Origin: Conidiobolus incongruus B7586 | Lineage: Eukaryota; Entomophthoromycota; Entomophthoromycetes; Entomophthorales; Conidiobolaceae | Assembly: GCA_000697335.1 (NCBI GenBank) | Contig: JNEM01015973.1 | Span: 1-24,740 of the forward strand | DNA length: 24,740 nt | Reading direction: 5' to 3' | Part shown: positions 11,716-22,805 of the stretch, in pieces | Position numbering within the stretch: the first letter of the stretch is position 1 | Layout of the letters: every line of letters starts with the position of its first letter | Translations under genes and position numbers: made by a program | The notes under the pieces: generated by a model | Seen by the model: the letters and a program-made list of their open reading frames with translations, nothing else | Told to the model about the DNA's origin: nothing | The model's database searches: none

Positions 11716-12245
11716 TTTAGAATATTATATTTAATCAAATTTAAAATAGAGATAAGACTGGGCTGTATTTATAATACTGTATTTGATATATTAAGTTAAA
11801 TCAATTATTTTATTTAATATATTTTAAATAGATTAACTTAAAAGATTATTACAACATTCAAAGTCTAAAGTTTATTAATATTTTAACTTTATATCTTTAT
11901 TATCATATTCTTAAAAGTTTAAATTCAATTTAATTATGAAAATATTCATTAAATTCAATTTTAGTAATTTCCTGAATAAAATTTAATAATTAACAAATTG
12001 ATCAAAATTCAACAAATTACTGTAAAGATTTATGCAAGATTAATTTTAAATTTTTTTTCTTAGAAATTTCTATTATAAAATTTAAGTATATGAGATCCAA
12101 GTATAATATACAGTATTAGTAATCAATTATTTTCAATATTAATTACGCAAAATTTCACAAAATGTCATCAAATATTAATTTATAAATATCTTACATTTTA
12201 AATTATCAGTAATTTAATATTCCTAGCTACAAAAAGATTATCAAC
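11716..12245. other. Upstream region of reductase copy 3
   Basis: A 530-nt non-coding stretch between the transposon fossil and the copy 3 start codon. It contains TTGATCAAAAT at 11998-12008, the same 11-mer found just upstream of copy 2. No clear TATA box or other element is recognised. Confidence 0.45.
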
Positions 12246-13372
12246 ATGCCATTTGAAGTTCAATTCACACCTAGTGATAATTATAAAGGTGTTAAAGTTG
12301 TAGAAGTTCCAAAACCCGAAATCAGCCAAAATAATCAGGTATTAGTCAAATTCTTATTGAATCCAATACATCCTTCCGATGTTTGGAGTATTACTGGCGA
12401 GTATGATTTTTTCCAGCCTGATTCTTATCCCGCAGTTCCTGGTGTAAGTGATTATGATGAGGATTTAGTCATTTCATTGAATTAATACTGGTTTATAGTT
12501 TGAAGGTGTAGCCAAAGTTGTTGAGGTTGGAAAATCTGTTAAGTCAGGTAGATTTAAATAAGGGTTTTTTCATATTAATACAATATGATTAATTTATAAA
12601 CTTAGTCAAGATAGGCCAAAGAGTAGTCTATGTCACTGGATTAGCCCAAAATGGACCTGAAAAGGCAGGTACTTGGAGAAATTATGCAATTTATACCGAA
12701 GATGAAATCTTAGTGGTACCCGACAATGTATCTGATGAAGTTGCGGCCCAAGCCATCGTGAATCCAGTCACCGCATACGCTTTGCTAGATAAACTCAACG
12801 TGCCCAAAGGTGAATATATTTTACAGAGTGCTGCAGGCTCTGTGCTAGGTCGTGTTTTGATTCAATTTGCAAAACACAGAGACATTAAAACTATTAATTT
12901 AGTCAGACGACAGGAGCAAGTTGAAGAGTTGAAGGCTATTGGAGGTGATGTAGTATTGAATACTCAAGATGGATCTGATTTCATTGAGGAAATTAAACGG
13001 GTTACCAATGGAAAGCTTGCATACGGTGCCATCGATCCAATTGGAGGTGATTTTAGCTTAAAGATAACTAAAGGTGTAAGAGATGAAGGTACAATCTTAC
13101 AATATGGAGCATTGGGAGGTTTAATTACGAAAGTCGATGCACTTGAACTTGTGAATAGAAATATCAACTACTCGGGATTTGAACTTATCCAATATTTCAA
13201 ATATATAGGCAGAGAGAAGTCAGTTGAAACTATTAATAAAGTATTCGAGCTTTTGGGTAATGGAGTTGAACCTCTTACAGGTAAAAAATATCCGTTAGAT
13301 AAGGTATCTGAAGCTATTGAACATTCATTGAAATCCGGTAGAGATGGAAAAGTTCTATTAGTTCATAGCTAA
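12246..13372 (+). CDS. Zinc-less MDR reductase, tandem copy 3 (most canonical)
   Basis: Exons 12246-12443, 12499-12547 and 12606-13372 give 337 residues with introns of 55 and 58 nt, colinear with the two upstream paralogues. This copy best fits the family consensus. It has NPIHPSD, then TGEY with Tyr53 at the position of the MECR/Etr1 catalytic tyrosine, then YPAVPGFEGVAKVVEVG. The second half has NPVTAYALL, the nucleotide-binding AGSVLGRVLIQFAK and VRR, and ends DGKVLLVHS. It probably reduces a 2-enoyl thioester or a quinone-like substrate with NADPH in the cytosol, because no presequence is visible. In the 140-nt block shared with copies 1 and 2 it differs at six sites, all synonymous. It is the most plausible ancestor-like member of the array. 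Confidence 0.88.
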
Positions 13373-13996
13373 AGTAATTATGATTTATCTTTCGTTTATT
13401 CATATATATTAATAAATTATATGATCATCCAATTCAATATCTGTATTAATGACAAAATTTATTCAATAAGTATATCAATAGCATTATTAAAATTAATTGA
13501 AAACAACATGTCCATTTCATTAGAAAGTTATTACTTAGTTATGCAAGTGAAAAGTATATCAGGATTATTAAAATCAATTTTGATATTATTCCAAGTATAT
13601 TAATATTTTAATCTAAATAAATTGAGATATATAAATCTATAAATTCATTTTTGAATTTGATTTATACTAAGTAAAATTAAATAAATTAGCATAGAGCAAT
13701 ATTTAGAACCAAGATTTTATTCATATTAAATGTTATTTGATTAAAAAGTTTGATAATTTGAAATTTCATTAATTATCAAACTTGATTTTTGGTTATTTAA
13801 TACCAATTAGCAATATCGTATATTTTTACTTTTTGTTAATCAAAAAAAGATAAAGGGTAACTCGAAATCCACCAATCATTTCTTTAAATTAAATTTCAAC
13901 AACAATTAAAATTGATTGGGTAAGATTTACCAAAAATAAATATCCTCACCCATAAATCTATTTTAATTGGTTAATTTATCCTTCAAAATTATAATA
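13373..13996. other. 3' end of reductase copy 3 and distal CTF18 promoter
   Basis: AATAAA at 13411-13416 is the likely poly(A) signal of copy 3, 39 nt after its stop. The short frame at 13421-13603 has no recognisable features. From about 13850 on the sequence is less AT-rich and contains CCAAT (13872-13876) and several ATTGG motifs, consistent with promoter sequence for the downstream CTF18 gene. Confidence 0.45.
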
Positions 13997-14021
13997 ACGC
14001 GTTAAATCAAAAATATCGCGT
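13997..14021. promoter_or_regulatory. Two MCB-like G1/S sites upstream of CTF18
   Basis: A perfect ACGCGT (MluI cell-cycle box) occupies 13997-14002. TCGCGT, the complement of ACGCGA, follows at 14016-14021. In fungi the MBF complex binds ACGCGT in promoters of DNA-replication genes, and CTF18 is such a gene. Both sites contain CGCG, which is rare in this AT-rich window. They lie about 185-210 nt upstream of the start codon. Function is inferred. Confidence 0.6.
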
Positions 14022-14084
14022 TTTAAATATAAAAGTGGTCATATAACTAAATAAATAAAAAAACACCAATACGTTGATAATAGT

Positions 14085-14086
<2 letters not shown>

Positions 14087-14155
<69 letters not shown>
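14087..14155. repeat. Perfect (TAA)23 microsatellite in the CTF18 promoter
   Basis: Sixty-nine uninterrupted nucleotides of TAA repeat lie between the MCB-like sites and the TATA-like box, ending 50 nt before the CTF18 start codon. The perfection implies an active, length-variable tract. Confidence 0.95.
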
Positions 14156-14157
<2 letters not shown>

Positions 14158-14166
14158 TATATAAAA
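14158..14166 (+). promoter_or_regulatory. TATA-like box of CTF18
   Basis: TATATAAAA lies 39 nt upstream of the CTF18 start codon, immediately after the TAA tract. In this AT-rich setting the match alone is weak; its position is what supports it. Confidence 0.35.
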
Positions 14167-14205
14167 TACTAAGCTTAGCACTTTATTATACTTACAATAT
14201 CAACT

Positions 14206-17200
14206 ATGGCTGACGATTTCGACCCAAATTTCAATCCAGCATTAGAAGATTTATTCAACAATCCCTTCGGTATTCCAAATGACGAAGAAGTAAACCTCAA
14301 CCAAGAAAACTTTCATCAAACCCAAAACAAAGATCAAAATGAAACCACTAACGACGACTTGCTATCATTTAGCAACATTATGAATCTTAATACATTTAAT
14401 TTCATACAAAATTTGGAGGTTGACGATGAGGACAAGTATAATTATGAAAGTCAGAGCGTTCAGGAGAAAGATGAAACTGAAGAATTTTCAAAGAATGAGG
14501 AAGTTTTTCGGGATTGGGACAAGTTTCAGAGGAAGTTGGATTTTGAGTTGACTGCTTACGAAACGACTGCTTTGTCTCAGGAAATGCAACCAGAGGAAAA
14601 GGAAACGGAGAAAGAAGTGGAAATAATTGAGGATATTATAACCCCTGATGTTGATGTAATTCCCCAAGAAGTTGAAAAACTACCGGAGAGTACATATAGT
14701 AGGCCTCCTGAAGACAAACCTTTTATGATGGCGAATACGAGCAGTAGTCAAATATTATATATTCCTATGTTATCACGCGACAATTCGGCCAACACCTCCA
14801 ATAAACCACCACTCAATCAACACAAAGAAGGTCACCAAGGTTATATCAGCGAAAACATCTACCGCATTATCCAAAATATCGAGGAGAACAATCTCCTATT
14901 CCAATCTAAAGCATCTCCAGATAGCTTATACACTCCAACCATGGACAACTCGAAATTGTGGGTAGACAGGTACAATCCCAAGGAGTTTATGGATTTAACA
15001 GGTGATGACAGACTGAATCGAATGGCTCTCAGCTGGCTCAAGCTCTGGGATTTTTGTGTATTTGGCAGACGCGTTCAAATTGGTTCAACTGCTACAAAGG
15101 TTTGGGGGAATTCCAAATATAGAAGCAATTTTGTTAGTTGGGAGGATCAGCTCGTCCCTAATGTAAGTTATTTCCATTATTTTATTATATTTTGAATATT
15201 TAATATTATTCTAGAAAGATGATCCTTTGAAAAGACCCTCCCAAAAAATTTTAATGCTATGTGGGCCTCCAGGTCTTGGCAAGACTAGTTTAGCTAGAAT
15301 TATTGCAAAACACTCTGGATATGAACCTTTGGAAATCAATGCAAGGTCAATCATTTACCAACATTTAATAATACATCATACTCATTGATGTTCTAGTGAC
15401 GATCGTACAGGAAATCTCGTTAAAGACAGAATCCAAGCTGCATTGGATACTCAGGGTCTTAAGCAAGATAGTTTACCAAAATGTATAATTTTGGACGAAA
15501 TTGACGGTGCTGCTCAGCAAGGGGGCAACTTTGTAATTCAACGTATATATATATTAATTAATATCCTTAATTAATTTTACTTTTAGAATCTGATCAAATT
15601 ACTAGTACAGTTGAGTTCTAAAAAAGAGTTAGATCCTTCAGGTATTCAGGGCAAATCAAAAATATTCTAATTATTGGCTAATATTTGGGATAGGTAAACC
15701 CGGTAAAAAGAATAAGAAAGGTTTCGAATCTTTGAATTTGACAAGACCTATTATTTGTATTTGCAACGATCAGTAATCCATATATTCAGTATCAAACAAT
15801 TATTGGATATTAACATATTTTGATAGATTTGCACCTGTTCTTCGCGAATTACGTCCTAACTGCCTCATATTAAATTTCAAGCGAGCTACCAATTCTACAT
15901 TAACTAATCATCTGAAGAACATTTGCCAATTAGAAGGTGTTGAAGTCAACAGATACACTTTATCCACTTTAGTTGACCTTTGCGATGGTGATATCAGAAA
16001 TTGTTTGAACAATTTACAAGTAATAAAAATATATATTGTGAATATTTCTGTTAACTAACACCATTTAGTTTTTAAGTGATAATCCCACGAGAACCATTCA
16101 TGCCCACATGGTCACTCAGGGACATTTAGCTGTGAAGAATGTACAACCATCACTCTTCACCATCTGGGATTCCATTTTCAACTTGCCCGATTGGAGAACC
16201 CAGCGCAAGGAGTCTTTCCAAGTGACTTTAGATCAGAACGGAAGTATTGGTAAATTTATAAAGTGGAATGGATGTATGAGTTATTAATATGTGTGTTTAG
16301 TTAAGACGAAACGTAATTTGGATAGATTATGGTACTTGATAGGTAGCTTTGGTAATTTGGACAAAGTTATGGAAGGTAAAATAACTCATCATACCATTAT
16401 TAACCCAACTAACAATGATTAGGCTGTTTCGACCACTTCCTATCCTCCCGTTACATGGACCTCTACATGACCAAGTTGGATACCGCTTACGAATGGCTAG
16501 GCTTCTATGATACTATCAACACTCAAATCAACCACCAACAAAAATTCGAATTGTACGACTACTTACCTAGCTGTGCCGTCCAATTCCACTTTTTGTTTGC
16601 ATCGGCAGTCAAAGTTAAGATGGAGTTTCCCAAATTAGAGAGACAGGTAATCTAAATAATCAGACTCAAGTCAATGGTGTTTAACTATTTGATATAGTTT
16701 AGAGAAATCGAATTTACCCATAAGAATTTACTCAGAACCTTTATGAGGAATTTATCACAGACAATAAAACATAACCTCACAACCAACAGTCTTATTCAGG
16801 ATCAGTTATACTATTGGTGGATGATTGTAAATCCTAAGAATTTAGAAGTAAATATTATAATATTAATTTTTGAATTAGTTGATACTCATATTTATGATAG
16901 ATATCTCCTAGCATTCAACACCAAGACAAATTGGACCCCATCGACCAATTGACCCAGTTAATGATTGAAATGAATATGTTTTATAAACAGATTCCAAGTG
17001 AAAATAGTCACTTAATGTTATATAAATTGGAGCCGTAATTTTTAGCTTAATACTCATTATATTTAATACTAATATTTGATAGACCTATTGATGATTTAGT
17101 CCAGTATCCATCATTACCTCAGGATTTAACCAAATCGCAAATCGTAATCACTAATTCGCTTAAATTGGATGTTATTGGCAAAATTAATCAAAAGGTAATA

Positions 17201-17701
17201 AATATAGATTATTTACTAAATTATTTATTGATATATATTTAGTTGGAAGCTCATCGTATCAAACTATCCGAAAAGAATACATTCGTTAAAAAAGCTACAA
17301 AAACTAGAAATGATTATGTTTCTAGTACACAATCTGCTTCACAAAATGTAAGAATCACAAAAATTTATATTATACTAAATATATTAATATTATATTAGCC
17401 TCAAATCTCCACTCAACTCCAACCTAAACCACTACCAGAAAATCACAAGGAAATGACTAGGTCGCAAAAATTCAAGAATTTTTTCAAACGTAAAGCACCT
17501 GCTCCTACGCCTACCACCCCCTCAGACTCTTCTCAGTCTCTATCAGCGTTTGATCCCGAAACGCTGGAAGAATTGATAGAACCTCCGATGAAACACTTGA
17601 AAACGCGTCCAAATGTAGGGAGCTCGCAAGTTTGGTATCGACATCAGGAGAAGTTTACGAATGCAGTAAAAACGAGGGTCACAGTGAGTGATTTTTTTTA
17701 G
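14206..17701 (+). CDS. CTF18: CTF18, large subunit of the alternative PCNA clamp loader
   Basis: Fourteen exons: 14206-15162, 15215-15345, 15397-15532, 15587-15641, 15694-15772, 15827-16019, 16069-16249, 16301-16375, 16423-16646, 16698-16847, 16901-17034, 17083-17194, 17243-17347 and 17399-17701. Together they make 944 residues, and all 13 introns (47-54 nt) preserve frame. Ctf18 with RFC2-5 and Dcc1-Ctf8 loads PCNA at forks and supports sister-chromatid cohesion and the replication checkpoint. Visible are an acidic disordered N-terminus (1-249), WVDRYNPK (252-259), Walker A GPPGLGKT (336-343), NASDDR (361-366), Walker B ILDEID (394-399), sensor 1 CICND (Asn451), GDIRNCLNNLQ (507-517), and GSFGNLDKVMEGCF in the collar region. 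The C-terminus (..FTNAVKTRVTVSDFF) matches the conserved Ctf18 tail that contacts Dcc1-Ctf8. SQKFKNFF (866-873) resembles a PIP box. Intron 2 has an unusual GTCAAT donor. Confidence 0.95.
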
Positions 17702-19688
17702 ACTTGAGAAGTGATAGGTAAAGAAATAGATATAATTTACTTTAAAACTCCAAGTTGAATAATATTCAACAATATACTAAATATTTCTAACTTACTATTG
17801 TTTTAAATATTTCATAATTTCTAATTGATTTCAATTAAAGTAGAAATAAATTAATATTTAATTTCAAAAGAATTTTTTTTAAAAAATATTTTAATATTAC
17901 TTTAAATTTATCTATTCTACACATCTTTAAAAAAATTGATATTTAATTTTGCTTTTTTAAAAATTCAATAATTTCATATTCTAATAGAAATTTTATATAA
18001 TTGATTAATAATATATCAATAATATTTTATAGAAATTGATAGAATCAATATATTAATCAATATTGTGAATTATTTTTCATTCTATATTAATATGTTTATC
18101 ATATATTAAATTAATATTATAGTATTGGGCATAAAATTTTTGTCCAATATTAAATGAACTAAACATTTATCAACTCTCTAACTTAAACTAATAATTTAAT
18201 CCTTTTTAACCAATTAAATTATCAATAGAAGGATTATTCAAAGTTTAGTTTATTCCATCAAATAAAACGATTGCATTCTAACCTTTGGGAAAAAAGTAAT
18301 TTACACTGGAGACCCTCATTTGTTAGAAACTTTAAAATCTATTTTTTATAACATATCATTTCACCGGATTTAAATGATTTTAATATATTTCTAACATTAC
18401 ATAATTTTAATTAATGATAATGATTAATCTTTGAGATATAATTGTTGTCAGAGGTATAAAAATAAACAATGGTATAAATAACATTTTTAAAATTTTGAAA
18501 TTTATTAATATTGAAAGCCAATATTCAATCAAAGATATCCTATATATAAAGCTGAGAATTGCTAAATTCATAACATATATATGATTGGATTGTTTTTAAC
18601 TTATAATATTTCATTGTTCATTTAATACTTAATATTTCAGGAAGATTTTAAATATTCTAAGCATATCAAATAAAAAGATTTGATTTGTTATATATCAATC
18701 ATTGATTGGATAATTTACCTAATAATTAATGAGTTAAATATAGCTTCAAATAATAATGATAAATTTTATATTTTAAATCTCAAGGATTTGGCAAAAACAT
18801 ATTACATTAATTAATATTTATTAATCAACCATTTGACCCCAGTAAGTTGATTCAAGCTTAATTTTTTTTTCGGATTAATAATATGATTTATCACAATTTA
18901 TTAGATGATTCATTTTATTAATTAAATTTTTGATAATATCCAATTATTTATTTATCAACTAATTTTCATATTTAATAAATTTAATTTATAATATTCAAAA
19001 TTATTTTTAGTTATTATTAAAACAAAATTTTATTAACTTATAAGATATTATATATATATATATATATATATTTAAATTGAATAAAATGATCAATGTTTCC
19101 AAAATATTATTATTAAGTATAATATTAATCACTATAAAAAATATAAATTAAATTAAAAATATATTAATCTCTTTTAATAGATTGGTTAATAAAATCTAAA
19201 TGACTGATAATTTTGTTTATAACTAGAATAACATTTGATAACTACAATTATAATTTGGAAAATTTTAAATTAATTTTTTTACCCATAATTTTAATTTAAT
19301 ATTTGGTAGTGATGTAATTGGAATTAGAATTAATTAAATTGATATTAATATCAATATCAAATTCAAAAACAAAATTGAATTAATCTATTTAAAATAATTA
19401 TTTAAGTATACTGATTACAATATTAAATATATATTATACTCACCATTATTTAACTCATATTATTAATTATTATTTGGGATCAATATATACAGCGTTTGTT
19501 AATTGAAATATTTCGGAATTTGTTTGTGACTTGTAATTGATGCTTTGTGGTTGATATAGTTATTAGTAAGATAAAATAAAATTATTTTATATTTTATATT
19601 TTTTATTTATTTTAATATACAATATTATCTACTAATTATTAAAATATAAATTATTAATAATTCTATACTCTTTTATAGATATTCAATT
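17702..19688. other. AT-rich spacer between CTF18 and the membrane-protein gene
   Basis: Almost 2 kb without a supportable gene. A nested inverted repeat lies at 18157-18250: AACTAAAC pairs with GTTTAGTT, and inside it AATCCTT (18198-18204) pairs with AAGGATT (18229-18235). A (TA)11 run is at 19049-19070. The section at 18280-18370 is slightly less AT-rich, but no tRNA, snRNA or coding signature was recognised. Confidence 0.5.
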
Positions 19689-20381
19689 ATGGCTTTAATA
19701 AATAGGAACGATCTCAGTAGTTTTATAGTGAATCCATTATCATCATTCCATATCCTATTATTTGTTGGGGTAATATCCTACTTTGCAAGAAAAATGTTAG
19801 AACCTTCATTCTCAGCTATTGGCCACTCCATAATTCTTATAACTTTACTATCTATGTGGTTAGGTATGATCCTCGCCATTTCGTTTATGGAATCATGGGT
19901 CAAATTTCTAGCTCCAAGTCTCACTCTTATGTCTGGGGTAGATGCTGGTCGCCACGTGTTTAGCGTCCTAAATAAATGTGAAATTTTCATAGTTGTAACG
20001 CTTCTTCACATGCTTGAAATGCAGTGGAGTTCGCCCCAACTTCAGGATCCTTACAATAAGTTAGATTTGGAATGGTTACATTTGATGATTTTGTTACCTA
20101 TCAGTCTCGTTTGCTTCTTACAAACTTGTTGGTTGCTGCCTGCCCTTCTGTCCAAAAGTCAACAGGTGATTGCTAATGCTTCTGGGAACCATAGTACCTC
20201 AGCGTCTGGTACAGGTTCCAATGCTAGGAATTTGTCAAATTCTAGAACTTCAAATAGGTCATTCTCGCATTCATTATATGTATTGACTGAAATTGTCAAA
20301 GTATTCAGTTTGGTCAGCTCTTTAAGTATTATATACTTTTCTATAGTAACTTATGTCAAACAAATTGCTATTAATCCTTAA
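19689..20381 (+). CDS. Uncharacterised multi-pass membrane protein
   Basis: A single exon of 230 residues; the start is the first ATG after an in-frame stop. About five hydrophobic segments can be placed at residues 17-33 (weak), 47-66, 97-110, 129-150 and 203-222. A Ser/Asn/Thr-rich hydrophilic loop of about 160-198 precedes the last one. After the second segment lies a polar motif, MESWVKFLAPSL (67-78) then GVDAGRHVF (83-91) and LNKCE (94-98). Its Glu, Lys, Arg and His look conserved-functional, and similar wording occurs, as far as I recall, in small uncharacterised membrane proteins of bacteria and fungi. I cannot assign a name or role. AATAAA at 20388-20393 follows the stop closely. The next gene starts 178 nt downstream on the same strand. 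Sure of being a gene, unsure of function. Confidence 0.85.
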   Translation: MALINRNDLSSFIVNPLSSFHILLFVGVISYFARKMLEPSFSAIGHSIILITLLSMWLGMILAISFMESWVKFLAPSLTLMSGVDAGRHVFSVLNKCEIFIVVTLLHMLEMQWSSPQLQDPYNKLDLEWLHLMILLPISLVCFLQTCWLLPALLSKSQQVIANASGNHSTSASGTGSNARNLSNSRTSNRSFSHSLYVLTEIVKVFSLVSSLSIIYFSIVTYVKQIAINP

Positions 20382-20558
20382 AATTTGAATAAAATTTACT
20401 TATGTTTTGATTTTAATAATTAGTAATAATGATAGAAAGTAAATATTATTTTTAGATATTAACTTTATGATAAAGTTTGATAAATCAATATTTAATATTA
20501 TAAATAATCGGTTTAAATATCTTCAGTCAAATATAATTCTTAATATATTTTTTTAAAC

Positions 20559-20888
20559 ATGTCAAATCAAACTTCTAAATACAAGGAAACTAAACATTGT
20601 GTTGATGAACCTCCAACTCGAGAAGAAATTAATTCCATTGCTAAAGCTTTGGCAATGGATTTAAATGGGTCTGGTAATTTTCATTTTTAACTATAAATAA
20701 TGAATATTAATTAATTTCAATTAGGCCACTGTTACAAATGTCCCAGCGGTCACCCAGTAACTATATATCACCCAATTTATTTTTAATACTAACAATTGCT
20801 ATAGTACATTGTTGACGATTGTGGTACTCCTTTAGAAATACACCATTGTTACATTTGCAGGAAACCGATTGGAGGTTATGAGGAATAA
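20559..20888 (+). CDS. Stand-alone RZ-type zinc-finger protein (76 residues)
   Basis: Exons 20559-20673, 20725-20756 and 20805-20888 join in frame to 76 residues. The introns are 51 and 48 nt; the second has a textbook TACTAAC branch site. From about residue 20 the protein is one RZ finger, the domain at the C-terminus of ZNFX1 and in RNF213. A short helix (TREEINSIAKALAM) leads into GHCYKCPSGHPYIVDDCG (39-56), a spacer and CYICRKPIGG (64-73). Cys44, His48, Cys64 and Cys67 are the expected zinc ligands, with the conserved Cys55 after DD. The canonical GHWYKCPNGH has Cys for Trp here. In RNF213 this finger supports ubiquitin transfer and in ZNFX1 it sits on an RNA helicase; here there is no partner domain. 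A function as a small ubiquitin-system or RNA-surveillance factor is inference. No single-frame ORF of usual length reveals this gene. Confidence 0.85.

Positions 20889-22805
<1,917 letters not shown>

Noticed and set aside
13421-13603. Short open frame after reductase copy 3
   Set aside because: Starts within the probable 3' end of the previous gene and has no recognisable feature.
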